Source: Climacteris rufus (Eukaryota; Chordata; Aves; Passeriformes; Climacteridae). Taken from it: 64,000 nucleotides of DNA. Both the position numbers and the translations under genes were made by a program. Positions 12,191 through 24,865 of this stretch are shown here, piece by piece. The DNA lies in the NCBI GenBank assembly GCA_013398175.1, contig VZRZ01005994.1, forward strand, positions 75,687-139,686, written 5' to 3'. The notes beneath the pieces were generated by a model. The model did no database searches. It was given only the letters and a program-made list of their open reading frames with translations, and was not told where the DNA came from. The first letter of the stretch is position 1, and every line of letters begins with the position of its first letter.

Positions 12191-14203
12191 TGTGGAGCTT
12201 CATTATAATAGTTCAGAGCAGCACTAGAATAAATGGTAAGAATAACTATCAGCTATTCAGATAAAGGGTGCAATAGCAAGGAATTAAGAACTGAATTAGA
12301 AACCATAAACTGTGACAAAAGGAGCTGAAGACTGTGCTTTCCAGATAATAGCTATTTTTATGTGCCCATTTTAAAGGTTAATTTGAAATGTTCGATTTCT
12401 GCAGCAATGTGGTAACATGATTATCTGTGCAGTGTTGTGGTTTGACTCTCAAAAGTAGGAAACACTTGGTAAGTACCAAAGTAAATTAGCCACTTCTCAC
12501 TTAACCACTGCTCAGCCCACAGTTTACAGAATATTTAGACTCTGTGTAATCACTTGAGGGAAACATTGCTGATGCTGTTAGCTCCAAGAAAGGCAGTGGA
12601 GCAGCTTAATGCTAAAAATTGTTCACCAAATCTGGTCCCTGCATTTTATTCCAAATCAAGGTTGAGGGAGAATTTAACAAGGAGACAAATACAGGGGAGC
12701 AGCCTGAACTGTTTAACACAAACAGGGTCTTGATTCAAAGCCCATTAATGTGAAGAAAGTCGCTTCAGGGACTGCAATGGCTTTTAAATGAGGTTTGTAT
12801 TGATTTTGCACTAAATGTAAGAAAAGTGTTCCTCCCAGAGTCAAAGGAGAAACAGGCTAAATATTTTCCTTGAAAAAGGTCAGTTTAAGGAAAACAAATC
12901 ACCTTTGCTATTACATGGAGCAATCTTTGACAGAAGTTTTATGCCAAATTCAAATTAATTCCTTGGAAACTTTGGAACTGCTAAAGAGCCAAGCAGGTGT
13001 TTACCAGAAAACCCAATTCCATGAGCAATTTAATGGGAATATTTTTTGAAAACCTGATAAAACCTGATTCTCATTTAGTTACATAGCTGAGGTTTATTTT
13101 AGCCCGTATTCCTTCACCTCCCTCTCCTATGTGAATTGAAATAATAATGTTTGGTTTGTAGGTGGTATTTATAAGGTATTTCAGCTTCATTTAAACAGCA
13201 GCTGTAATCCAAAGAGTTCATTAGTTTAGTGCAGATCTCCCCTTTCTCCATTTATTCACACAGATGCAGCACCATAAAAAAGACTGCTGGAATTTTACAA
13301 GTACCTTATTATATTGAGACCCATAAACATAACAAACTGTGAGTCTGAATGTGGATGTGAAAATATATAAAGCTTAAACCTTCTGTTTGTGTTAGTAGAG
13401 CTTTTCTGCTATTTTGCCATTTACAAGAATGTAATCACCAAACCTAAATGTTCATATCTTTGAAATGGTGCATATTTCTCAACATTTTTATATTCTACAG
13501 AAAAGTGATCAATGGGCAATTCGTGAACAACTGCCATAGCCTTTGCCAAGTATTTACTGGAGCTTGCTTTCACTTTTAAATTGGAAGAGTGACTCCACAC
13601 TGACACAATGGTCCAAGAGGACAATCTCTAAGTGGTTAGAAATCACAGTCTTCCAGCTGAATATTCATGATATATGATTATTGTGAATGCATGCTCTAAA
13701 CCTGCTGAAAACAATACTAGCAGGTGTAAAGAGACATTTCTTCCTTCATTGTTTTGAGTAGTGCTTTGGGGAAGATTTAGTCCTTCTCTGGGGAGGAGGG
13801 GACGTCTTCAAAAGCTGTAAATACTTGACAAACAATGTGGGAAAGCTGATCTCCTGCTAAAGCATCTGGGAGAAGAGTTCTGTGATTAAGATGCAGATCT
13901 GATGTGCAGTGAAATCTGTTCTTTGTCACATTTTCAGCTTGTAAGGTTCACGCTGCTGTCACTGAAAGCTTAATAACACTTGAAGCACGGTGGCATATTT
14001 ATGTGTTGGTTAGAAGCGTCCTGAGAAGCTTGTAAAATGACATTAAAACAAGGTAAAGAATGTGTTTTCTTGAATCAGTTATTAGGAGAATTTGTTCTGT
14101 ACACAGATATACACAGTTATGTAATGTTTGAAGCCTTCCCCTGTGCCCAGATGTTTTGTGTTTTCTTCCCCTTTTAATTCAGGACACCTGCTGTGAAAAC
14201 ATC
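12191..14203. other. Unique AT-rich non-coding DNA
   Basis: No gene or element recognised. A minus-strand open frame of 67 codons at 13421-13624 has a fairly protein-like composition but no identifiable domain. A tandem acctgat duplication lies at about 13052-13070. Confidence 0.5.
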
Positions 14204-14218
14204 TTTTTTTTTTTTTTT
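14204..14218 (+). repeat. Poly-T tract, 15 bases
   Basis: A homopolymer of T from 14204 to 14218. I see no retrocopy signature such as target-site duplications beside it. Confidence 0.9.
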
Positions 14219-15009
14219 ATAACAGCAAAAAATGCAGAGAAGGAATACATATCTGTGTTACTTCCAGGGGACAGGGTAATAGAATTTGCCAGAGAAATTG
14301 CCTGCCATGTGGGTAATTAATTGCATTAGTTACCTACAATCACTCTGATTTGTTTGTTGTTTCTGACATCCGTAATGAGCACGTACCCTGACAGCTCCGA
14401 GAGCTTCCTCTGAGAAATCCATCACAATCTGTTTAGTCCAAGGGCTGTGCTGCCCAAGTGCCAGTCATGTCAGGGATGATGAGAACAGACTGGGATTATG
14501 CAAGGCTTGGCCTCTTGCTGCTCTGCTGCCACAGCCCCCAGCAGACGGGTGAGGATGGATTGTCACCCCCAGGCTTCCCACGGGGCTGAGCCACCTGCAG
14601 AGATCTGGGGAAAACTCCCTGGTTTTGCCATTTGTAAAACACAGGCTGGGGAAATTCTTCCTGAAAAGTCAGTGTTGGGCGAAGGAGACCTCCCTTTCCT
14701 CCTGACAGAGCTTGTGTGAGCCCACACACACCAGATCCCTCCTGACAGCCACGTGGAGCTGCCTGGGGCATTCCCACCCGGGAATGGGGGAGAGCACCTG
14801 CCATGGGAGCAGATGGAGACTCCCATCCTGCCTCCCCTGGCATCCCGACAGGGAGCTCACCCTCTTTGGGCTGCTTGGCTTTGCAAGGAGAGAGAAAATA
14901 AAACATCTCCTTCTGTCCCTCTGTCTCCCTTCAGTCACAAAGCCATGCACATCATTCCCTGTCACAGCAATGACACGAAAGAAGGAGACAGAAACCTCTG
15001 GAGAGTGAA
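14219..15009. other. GC-richer non-coding stretch with overlapping open frames
   Basis: About 14490-14990 is richer in G and C than its flanks and carries open frames of 73-148 codons in several frames on both strands (for example 14496-14906 minus and 14753-15199 plus). Openness in several frames at once is what composition alone gives. No domain is recognised. CpG pairs are scattered and too few for a CpG island. Confidence 0.4.
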
Positions 15010-15043
15010 GGAACAAGTTCTCTGGAGGAACAAGTTCTCTGGG
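15010..15043 (+). repeat. 17-bp direct tandem duplication
   Basis: Two adjacent copies of ggaacaagttctctgg followed by a or g, at 15010-15026 and 15027-15043, differ only at the last base. The near identity suggests a recent duplication. Confidence 0.9.
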
Positions 15044-18000
15044 CTTCCCCACCCATCTTTATTATATATGTGCCTTATAATTCACTGTGTATTGGAGGAG
15101 ACAAAGGGCCTCCCCTCAATCACACTGGTCAAAGGAAATGTCCATCAAAGTTTGTGCCCAGGAGAAAGGAATGTAAATAAAAAGATACCGTTACAATAAC
15201 ATGGCTATGTTTACAGAGAATGTCTGAGAGCCAGTTACAAAAGAATGATAACATCCAGAACTGCAAAAGTCAGGGCAACAATTCCCTTTCTATCTTTCCA
15301 GTGTTTTGGGGTTGTCAGAAACACTGGAAATTGATGATACAATACCTTTCTCCATACTCCAGTTCTGCTCTTGCATAAATCCCAGTTGTGCCGTATGACA
15401 GAGCCCCAACGTGCTCCTGCCTTCCATGTTTGGAGGAAACTGTTGTAAATTATTACTAAATCCCAACAGCATCTCATTTTTTCCTCTGTCTCTGTAGGTG
15501 ACAGACCAGCCAAAGAGATTATCCAAGACAATCTTAAACAGATGCAGGTCTTAAAATCATACAAAAAGTAGTACACAGCTGATCTAAGCTGTACTAAGCA
15601 CAGCCCAAACTTCCCCCCACATCCCCTGAAGCTGCAAACGATTCTCTCCCATTCCCATCCCCACATGAGGATGGTTGGATTGGTGGAATGTAAATTCACA
15701 GCTTCACCCATGGTCAAAAACAACAAAACCAACCTGTCAGGCACAAAAGATGAGAGAATTGTAAACAATCTGAGGGACAGTTGGGACCCAGCCTTGATGA
15801 TGCCAAGTCCTGCTTCAGTCAACCTCAGTCAAAGATGTGGCTCAGCTGCTCAGTGTATTCCAGCTGGTCCTCCTCTCTTTCCTGGGAGTTAATTCCACTG
15901 ACATTTCATGGCAAAACTCCCCACCCTAGAACCACAGTCCTCCCAGCACAGCTGGACAACAAAAAGAGTGAGAGAGGAATAATGAGATGTACCAGCAAAT
16001 TTGAAGGAATTTCATTAGAATTTATGTTCTTGTGTCTCACGGATCTTTTTGAAAATTATTTCAGTTTAAGGTGAAATTAATCTTTCCTATCTATCTATCT
16101 TGAGGGGCAACACAGCTCATCTAGTATACAATGAAATGTCCTTAGAGAAACATCAACTTAAAGTAGATGCTAAGCTAAAATTCAGTGAAATGAACCTTGA
16201 AGTAATCTGCTCATGACCACAGTTTATCTGAACAGGGAACAGAATTCTGTCTTTTTCTGGATTTCAATCTGTACCATTCCAGGCATGAGAGTCCCTGCCT
16301 CAAAAACAAGTGTGCACTCCTTTGACATTTACCTTTACAGTACCAATGAGCATCTTCTCTGAACACACTCCTTGCAGAGTTATTGCATCTTTTTTGGAGC
16401 CCTTTTGTTGCAATTTCTGACAAGCAGCTTCTTCCACTTCAAACGTGGAGAAATGCTCAAAACATGTGCAAAACTTTAATTACTTTCATTAATTTTATGT
16501 ATCATTTTCAAGACGAGGGATAAGCACAAGGGTTTTTAAGTTATTTCTTTGCAACTCTTGATTTAGGTTTTCTGATGGGCACAGGCACTGCACAGCCCAT
16601 GCACAAATAGGCAAATTTGCCTTGAGGTTTAGATAAGCAAGCCAAGACTGACACTACTCACAAGCAGGCCAGAGAGAAGAATTTGAACTGGACCTGCAGC
16701 AGGAGAGGCAGATCAGGATCCGAATATGTGTGTGAAGGTCTGGAGACAGAGAGAAAAATGGGGGAAGCTCATTATTCAGAACCTTCAGTTGTGTGAATCT
16801 GAAAATTAATTATAAAATTTCATTTTTGACTAACAAAGAAGAGTGAAATGTTTTAACATATGGTGCCAGATGTTATTGCAGAAAAAAAGAGAACTGAACT
16901 AAAGCTTCTGCTATTTCTCCAAATATGTTTCTCTTTTCTCCTGAACACTTAATTAATTCAGACAACAAATTTTTTAAATATTTTTTTTTTAAAAGCATCT
17001 TTTGAAGAGACTCCCTGTCCAAGATGGAGCCGTCAATCTTCTCTGGAGGAGGAGGAAAATGTTCTGATCTGGATTTATGAACTGCGTGGTTCCACAGCTG
17101 GGAATGACGATGTGTAGGACAGAAGTGACTTCTTATCACTTCAATTCTTGGAGCAAGTCCAAAAGAGATGTTTGCTCAAAGCTAAAACTCCTTTCTCATT
17201 CATTTTTTTTCCCCAACAAACTTGGCAAAAGCAACTTCTGATTTGAACTAAGAAAACTTTGCTGAAATAGAGTTTTGTCACATTTCTTAGTGAATAATAA
17301 ACAGTGTGCATGTTAAAGGCATAGACTTATTCTGCAATGAGTTTTGTTCTGTTTGTGTGAATTTTTTATGGATTTGCTGCCTGTCATCGCTCTGGCCACT
17401 GGCAGGTTTACATTTGGTCCAGCTGCCCTTAGCAATTCCCACCTAAAAGGAAGCAGCAGGGAAAGAGAGGGAAATGATGTAGATAAAGTTGAAGCCAGAC
17501 TGTGGAACAAAGAATGAGCAAGAGCATTCAGCTGTTTCTAGGGAGTTCAGCATGGACATGATCCTGGGTTTTGGCTCCCAGGTATCCAAACCAAGTGACA
17601 TTCAAAGGTCTTTTTGTCCCAGGAAAATTCTCTCTGGTGTAAAGAAAGCTCCTCTGTTCTGGTGGAAGGTTCACATCAGGTGGAGGTTGAGACTCCTGTT
17701 ACAACAAAGTTTCTTGTGGTGGCTGTATCTGCTGCCCAGCTAAACCCATTGCCAGGCTCCTCTTGAGACAAAAGGAAGATTCTAAAGGAAATAAATGTGT
17801 TATCCTGTCACCAGCATCCCATTATTTCACGTTTGGCTGTGCCTCCTCTGGAAATTCCTTGAGTTTCAAGCCTGTTGCTATAACGACTCTGCAACCTTGC
17901 AAGTGAAGCTGAAAACTTCTAACGAGGATTTCTGTAAGTCCACCCCACTTTGCATAAACCCTTCATCTTTATTCTGGGATTTCTTGCAAAGAAACTGTAT

Positions 18001-19300
18001 ATAACATATTCAGAGGTTAAAATGGTACCCTGCTCCCTTCCACTTCTTTTGGGCAATTTAAAGTCTCAACTTCAGCAAAGATCAAACCAGTGGGTGCCAT
18101 TTACCAGGAGAGAGATGCTGGGACCCCAGAACAATGCCCTGCCTGGCTTGCACACACAAACTTACACTATTTTATTCCCAGGGTGGTCACGACCACAAGC
18201 CACTGTTCAAAATTGTTATTTCACGCAGCATTTGCACAAGTGAATTTGACAATTCCATCTCACAGCTTTTTCCCTGTATTGTTTGGATAATTACATTGTC
18301 GAAAATTACTTATCATACATTTAGCACTTAATACCCATTTATTATGAGTTCATGTAACTGCTATTTAAAGAATAATACATGCTAACTCCTTTCTACGCCA
18401 TTTGATGCCACTTTCATTCTGTAATTGCTGGTTTCCTAGGATATTATGCCACCAAACCTGAAGAAATAATTGGTTGTTTCATTCCAGACAATACGTTCTG
18501 GAGTTGCACAGAGTTTTAAGTGGCAGATTTGTAACAGTGCAAGGGAGACATGAAGGGAGTGAATGCCAACCATGGAATGGGATTGCACCAGGCAACACTG
18601 CTGCTATTGTGCAGCCTCTGTTCCCATTGTTCAAAGGATTCCTTATGAAATGCTGGAAGTTTTATGCCTTTGGGGGTTGCTATCTGCAAGACTCTGTCAG
18701 CGTTGCATGTCAGCACGGGGAGGAACAAGTACCAAGCGAGCAGTGAAAATTAGGTGACTAAAAAAGCCCCAGCTCTTTCAGTGCTCAGCTATAATTATTT
18801 CTTGTTTGCAGAGTACACGCTGAAATCTGCAGAAATAACTGCTGGGTTTGTGGGGGATTGTTTTTGTAAGTACGTGAAAGCAAAATGAAGGAGTATCTTG
18901 CAAGTATATTTAAAAAGCACTATTTTAGCTGAACTTTTGTCACTTGTTAACTGTGTTATCAAGTGCTGGTAAAATACTAATATATGTTCTTTTTCAGCAT
19001 TTTTATAGTCTACGTTTATTTTTCAGCAAATCCTGTTCTTTGACTAGAAAACACTGCTGCTTTTACCTGGTTTAAATCTGTTTATAAACTTATAATTATT
19101 GACACTTTTCATGGTAAGATCACACAATTCTCGCACACAGTTTTCACAGACTTTAAGTAACTGGGCTGGAATTTGTAACAACTTCCAGATTTGTAAAGTG
19201 GGTAAGAGAGTAGATAAATGTTATAATTGTGGCCATTTTTCCTGTGAAAAGAAAGTCCATGGCAGGGGCTGTCACCCTTTGAGTTGCTTTATGTGCTTGG
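15044..19300. other. Unique non-coding DNA
   Basis: Contains the longest open frame of the window, 195 codons on the minus strand (15235-15822), with no recognisable domain and no supporting splice or promoter pattern. A short (CTAT)n run lies at 16087-16100. No RNA gene or repeat element was seen. Confidence 0.5.
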
Positions 19301-22300
19301 CTTCTTTAGAGAAGCATCAAAATTGGATGTAATGTGTTCCCAGGTTGCTTGCCCGGTGTCACAGAACTCTCTGGTGGGGTTTTGGGGTGGACACAACCTG
19401 TAGAGTCTTTCTCGAGAGCTTTATCTACTGAATTTTTATTTAAATACAAAAAGAAGAAAGAGTTGTGTTTATCCAACACCTGGACACCAGAGAATCTGTG
19501 GCTTATATGGGGACTTGCCTTGGTGTGCAGCATGGGATTGGCAAATCTAATATTTATCTAATCATTCTTCACAAATCTTTCTTTTAAAAGAAAACTGCAT
19601 TCCCAAAGTATGTAAATGTGGTTCTAGGTGCATATAACACTGTCCCTTTCCTAACTGGTGTGTCCAGACATCTGCAGTGGGAGGTGCTGGTTGCCTCATC
19701 CCCTGGTTTAACTTATTAATGAATTCTCAGGGTGGCCTTACCAGAGACTGACTCATCATCAAATCCATTCTCTGATGACAGCCAGACAAATCAAAACAAG
19801 TCATGTAGATGATAATTCAAGTTTTAGAATAGACTATTGAGCTTTATGGTCATCTAATTAAACACAGCGGGGCTACCATCATCTTAATTAAAAGAAACTT
19901 TCTCACTGTGTTCAACAAAAAGTAAATTTTACACAAGCAAATAAAGCAGAATGCTCTGCAACATGAGTTGCAGTGTTCCTCATGACCTCCCAACAAAGTT
20001 TGTTGTTTTATTGCCTACAATTCATGCATGCAAGGATCTGTAAGAGATCAAACCTGAAAAAATTAAATCAAATCCAGCCTTCACCAGCAAACCCCAGCCC
20101 AACGTTTTGCTTCCTTGCAGTGCCTCTGGTTCCAGAGCAAGGAAAGCTTGGCCACACCCTGAGGAATGTGTTTACGTGCAGCATTAAGGCTCACAGCCAC
20201 ACATGTTGTGTACACCAATTACCAAGGGCTGTTCACAATTAATATCACACACTTAGATCAGCTTTTTGATGCTAGAAAGGCTGCAAATGTGGCTGTCCAT
20301 CCCAATAAGGTGCCAGGCAGGTGCTCCAGCTGCAGCTGGGCCAGTGGGCTTTAAAAGGCAGCAGTGGCACCTGCAGTGGATTTTCTGCTTCTCCTTAACC
20401 TGATGCTCTCTGCACAGTGCTCTGCACTGCAAATTTAAACCATTACCTGCAGACAGAAACTTGCAGCAAAAAGAAGGGAAATGTTCTGCGTGGGGGACAT
20501 AACGTGGGACTGGATTTTGGGAAGTTGCAGTTTCAAGGCTGGGGTAGACTGATTCCTGCCAAAGGAAACATTCATTTAAGATTGCCAAAGTAAACATTCA
20601 TTTGACTTGCTGGGCAGTGATACAAAGGTACCAGCATGAAAAGCATGAAGAGCATTAAAAATTCTAACTGTGTTCCAGAATTTGGGTTGGGTGCTTCAGA
20701 CCCTTCTCCAAGTGTCTGGTTTGTAGGTTATTTTGATATAATTTGTAAACTTATAATAATGCACACCCAGTCTAAAGCTTCACTGTGTCTGCACTTCAAG
20801 TGTCCAAAACGCACCTGCACAGTGTGCATGTGATCTGCAATGTAAAGGCTCATGCTTGACCCAGTATCCCATGGTGATGCTCTGGAAGACAGCCTGCTAT
20901 TTATAACCCAGCCAAAATAAAGCTGAATTCACCCTCTTGCAGCCTGCATTCAGCAATCTGCCTTTCTGAAATGCTGACGGTAAAGTTGTCTTTATTGGTT
21001 GTGTGATGCTTCAGACTGCAGGTGTGGCTGGGATCAGTAGCAGACGTGGTTTCTACAAGCAGCATTTCCATTTTTCTAAAGCATGTGGCAGATTGCTGAT
21101 GGTTTTCAAGTTCACTTGTGTTTGCTTTCTTTGGCATCCGTGCACAAAGAAGGTGCTTCTAGAAAACAAGGAATTAAAGCACTTAGAGAGATAAAAGCAG
21201 TCTACAGTGTAGCTGGGTCTTGCTTACTGAAAAAATCTCAGTTGAGCTTGTAGGGTTCTTCAAGTTCAGTCTAATAAAATGCCTGAAACATTTCCCTTTC
21301 AAGAACTGCTGCCTTAAATGTAAGGAGGGACCCTGTGGATTAAAATGTAAGTTCCTGGCTAATTCTTGAATCCAAGTGCATTAATTATAAATCCGAGAGA
21401 GAATGAGCCTGCTGAACCAGAAGGCAAAGAGCAATCTGAAATGTTAGTCTACAGAGGCAGTGTTTATTTTTGTTTAAAACAGAAGAATCAACTTGTGCCA
21501 GTTTCTTGGTTGGTTGGGAAGGGGTGGGGAGGTGCCTTTCAGAGTTTGGTTTTCCAGCTGCTTTTGCTCCTTTTTGGGTGAAATTAGAACTGAATCAGAA
21601 ACATCTGAAGTTTTCTGTCCCTGCATTTGGGTTTGTTTCTGTCACATTCAGGGTCTCAGAGCAGACAGCCCTGGGTGTAAAATTCCTTGTACAAATGGGT
21701 GTAGATCTCCAGGTGCTGCAGCTCAGCTGCCCAGGAGGTGCCAGGCTGTGCTGCATCCAAACCCTTCTGCAGCTGCAAACTCAGGCAATTGGGGATCTCC
21801 ATCCATCCTTGGACATAACAGCTCCTAATCTGCAGCTTTTTCAGCACTTGTCCAAACCAGCTCGTGCTGCTCTTCCAGAAATAAGAACTTCTTCCGTACT
21901 AAAGCACATTAATCCAGAGTTTTCCTCTGCTTTTCTGCAGAGGTTGTTATAATTAAAGCATTGGTTTGCAACTGAAAGTTTCTCTCTACCTTGTATGAAT
22001 TTTCTCTCCATGGCCACCCACTGGGCAGTTGTTGTGGCATTGTTGCTGGAAACTGGTTGTGAACAAAAGTTCAGGAATCCAGTTACTCATGGAGACTGAA
22101 CACTGAGGATTCTTATTTCAATAGGAAAAAAGGGAATTTTATTTTCATAAAAAATAATTACAATAGGTATCAACTGACGATCAAAGAACACATGCAGAGA
22201 CATTGGGAACTGGTTCTATAAAAGTGAATTATTTAAGCACTAAAAATCAGTGGATTATCAAAAATTCAATTTTCAGAGCTAGTGGAAACTTCAAAATATA

Positions 22301-23195
22301 TTCACCAGGTGTGCAGTCACTGGTGTGGACTTGAAAGAAAAGGCAGATAGGACAAAATTGGGACCTCTTTTCTTCATCTCTATCTGGCAACAAATCACAT
22401 TTGTTCTTTTATAAATCTTGTATTTAACCTGTTTAATCAAGGCTGGAGTTGCTCCTGGAGTGCCATTCCTGGGAACACACTGAGAAGCCTGAGAAGCTGT
22501 GGTGATTTCCAGCAGTTTGTACCACCTTTGATCTGATTCTTTTCATAAAACTAAAGATACTATTTTATTTTCTTCCAGACAGCAAATATGAGAGAGGTGC
22601 AAGAGGGTCAGTGAGTTGTTTGGCTTCATGGCAAGGCCCCATCTGATTTAGGGGTAGGGGGCTGATGCCACCAGTTCCCCCATGATCACCAAGTGTAATT
22701 TGTTGGGTTTGTACCTGAGCAGACCACACTGCCTTTTCCAGGCTGGGAAAAGTCATTCTCTCCCTCAATACCCACATCTCATATGAAACTGGGAGATGAA
22801 AATATGTTTCAACAGAAACAGGTGCTTGAGGTTTGATACCTAACAAATGTGAGCATGGCTTTCTCCATTTTACCCTCTCATCACACACAGCTATTGCATT
22901 TGCATTGTAACAAGTCATTAGATAACTCATTGAACTGATATTTGTATCTAACTGCAGGTTGTTTCCTGGTTTTCTCTTTAAAAAAATAAATAAATAAAAG
23001 CTTGCTCTTTTCAGCCTTCTCATCCTCGGGCGAAGGAATTAATTAGTAAACCCCAACCTTTTACCATTGTGGCTCAGTGCTGTTAATTATCAGAAATAAG
23101 AGAAGACCCCAGCACTTCCAGGGTAGAGCCTGTGGGCAAAAGGAAAGTTCTAGAAATTAAAGGGCTATTGGGCTTCCATTGTTTGAAGAGGAAAA
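19301..23195. other. Unique non-coding DNA
   Basis: Open frames of up to 160 codons (21470-21952, plus) overlap others and show no domain. A short (AAAT)n run lies at 22981-22999. No element recognised. Confidence 0.5.
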
Positions 23196-23222
23196 CTGGG
23201 TGTTTCTGGGTGTTTCTGGGTG
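23196..23222 (+). repeat. 10-bp tandem repeat, about 2.7 copies
   Basis: The unit tgtttctggg occurs twice in a row, with a partial copy (ctggg) before it and tg after it. A short local duplication. Confidence 0.85.
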
Positions 23223-23820
23223 CTGCAGCTGAAAGGACCAGCAGGGCTGTGCTGCCTCTGAACACGATAAAGCAGGAGGGAAATGTGAACCTGGAACACT
23301 TTAGGAACTGAGGGAAGGGTCTTTGTTTGCTCTGCTCATTTTACTATTGATTTCATCCTTGACTTTGAATGCAGAGTCTAAAACAAGCCTACAGCACAGT
23401 CTGCCCTCGTTTTTCTTGGTTTAACAGTAAAGAGTTTATTTTGGCTGGGGAAATGGATCTGCCTGCACAAATCTTTCCTCTAAAAATGAAAACATGAAGC
23501 TGGTGTTGAGCAAAACAGAGGGAAAGGAAGTTTTTTGATCACCTTGGTAGCTGGGTGCTGCTCTGCCCCTTCCTCAGGTGCCCAGGGTGACAGGATGGGT
23601 CTGAACAGGGAGGGAATGTCCTCAATCCCAGCTTTCCCTGGGTTCCCACTGCTGATTCACCTGCCTTTCTAGACAGAACAGAAACCCCAGGGTGCCAAGG
23701 AATAAATGACTGTTCACCCCAGTGCCCAACACCTTGGGTTTGGGCAGCCTGGTCCGTGTGTAGCTGAGGCCTTTGGGACAGAAATGTGGTTGTTTTCCCA
23801 CCTAATTTCATGATGATCAG

Positions 23821-23878
23821 TATAACTCGATGGTCTTCGAGGTTTTTTCCAATCTGAAGGAATCTCTGATTCTCTGGA
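23821..23878 (+). mobile_element. CR1 LINE 3'-tail fragment
   Basis: Reads actcgatggtcttcgaggtt, then ttttccaatctgaagg, then gattctctga. This matches the last 60 bases or so of the CR1 subfamilies that end in ggactcgatgatct, gaggtcttttccaacct and repeated gattctatga. Several substitutions suggest an old copy. Only the tail remains. Confidence 0.7.
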
Positions 23879-24805
23879 TGCTTCTTTTTATTGTCATTTC
23901 CAGGTAAAGGTGGTCTTGTTCAACTTGAAGCCAAAAATGTGGAGGCTTAAACTCGTGGACTTTGAGTGTTTAAGGGGAACAGGCAGGATTTTCAAATTCT
24001 TGTGGAGGAAAATACAGTGACATCAGCTTTTGTGGCCATGGAAAGTAAATTAGTCTTTAAAGGCCCTAAAATCAGCGTATGGGACATGAGAGAATGCACA
24101 AAACCACCATCCAACCTTAACCCCCACTGAAGCTCTTTCTGGAGAAGCAAAATCAGGAGATATTTTTATTTTTGTAAGAGATTTTTAGTGCTATGTATCA
24201 GGTTCATGGACCTCTTAGTGCAGAGGTAGCACAGCTGAATATCCAAACTGGCATTTTCACACCAAAAACTCAATTTGTCAGGTTGAAAAATAGCTCAGTT
24301 TATCTGCCCACCAGACCTCCCAGGTTTCTAATACTGAGTTTTATTAGAAAGTGAAATGAATTTATATAGGAAGTGGTGGGGCTGGCTTAAAAACAGAAAC
24401 TTTAGTCTTGTGTCAGTATAAATTCACTTCTCCAGGTGTGGTCCTTGATGCCTTTCTTTCTTAGACATCCTCTGATCTCTCAGCATCACTTTTTGTTCAT
24501 GATGACTCATTTGGGAGGTATTTTTGGTCCCTGGCATTTGCATTTTCTGTCACTGGTTCCTTTATGTGTTCTGATCTTTCCTGCTCAGCAAGCACGTCCA
24601 ATCCTATTCACTCTGCAATGAGTAAAGACACAGTTTACAAAATATCTGCACAGTAGCTGCCATCAGAAGGCATTTTGAAAGCCAGGGATTCAACCCTGTT
24701 TAAACCCAAAATGAAAGAAATCAGTCTCACCACGCAGCTGAGTGAAGAGCTTATTTGGTGAAGTAGAGAGTCAGCCTTGTACTGCAGTTTCTCTGAATAT
24801 TTACT
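23879..24805. other. Unique non-coding DNA between two CR1 tail fragments
   Basis: No gene or repeat recognised. The flanking CR1 tails are in opposite orientations. Confidence 0.5.
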
Positions 24806-24865
24806 ACAGAATCATTAAAGAAAAAGGTCTCCAAGATCGCTGAATCCAACCTTTGAACCTTCATA
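24806..24865 (-). mobile_element. CR1 LINE 3'-tail fragment (reverse)
   Basis: The plus strand reads cagaatcattaaag, then aaggtctccaagatcgctga, then atccaacctttgaacc. This is the reverse complement of a CR1 3' tail of the same subfamily as the fragment at 23821-23878. Only about 60 bases remain and the copy is diverged. Confidence 0.65.

Noticed and set aside
12430..12475. gttgtggtttgactctc as a remnant of a songbird endogenous retrovirus LTR
   Set aside because: The similarity to remembered LTR starts covers fewer than 20 bases. There is no matching LTR end, primer-binding site or second LTR.
15235..15822. 195-codon minus-strand open frame, the longest in the window
   Set aside because: No recognisable domain, signal peptide or repeat, and no promoter or splice context. 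A frame this long is somewhat lucky but not remarkable in 64 kb read six ways.
20280..20345. Possible CR1-like fragment around 'tgtggctgtccatccc' and 'aaggtgccaggcaggtg'
   Set aside because: The word order only loosely follows the CR1 3' region, and neither the gtgagggtgg block nor the tail is present.
21470..21952. 160-codon plus-strand open frame
   Set aside because: No domain is recognised, it overlaps frames of 111 and 63 codons in other registers, and nothing suggests transcription.
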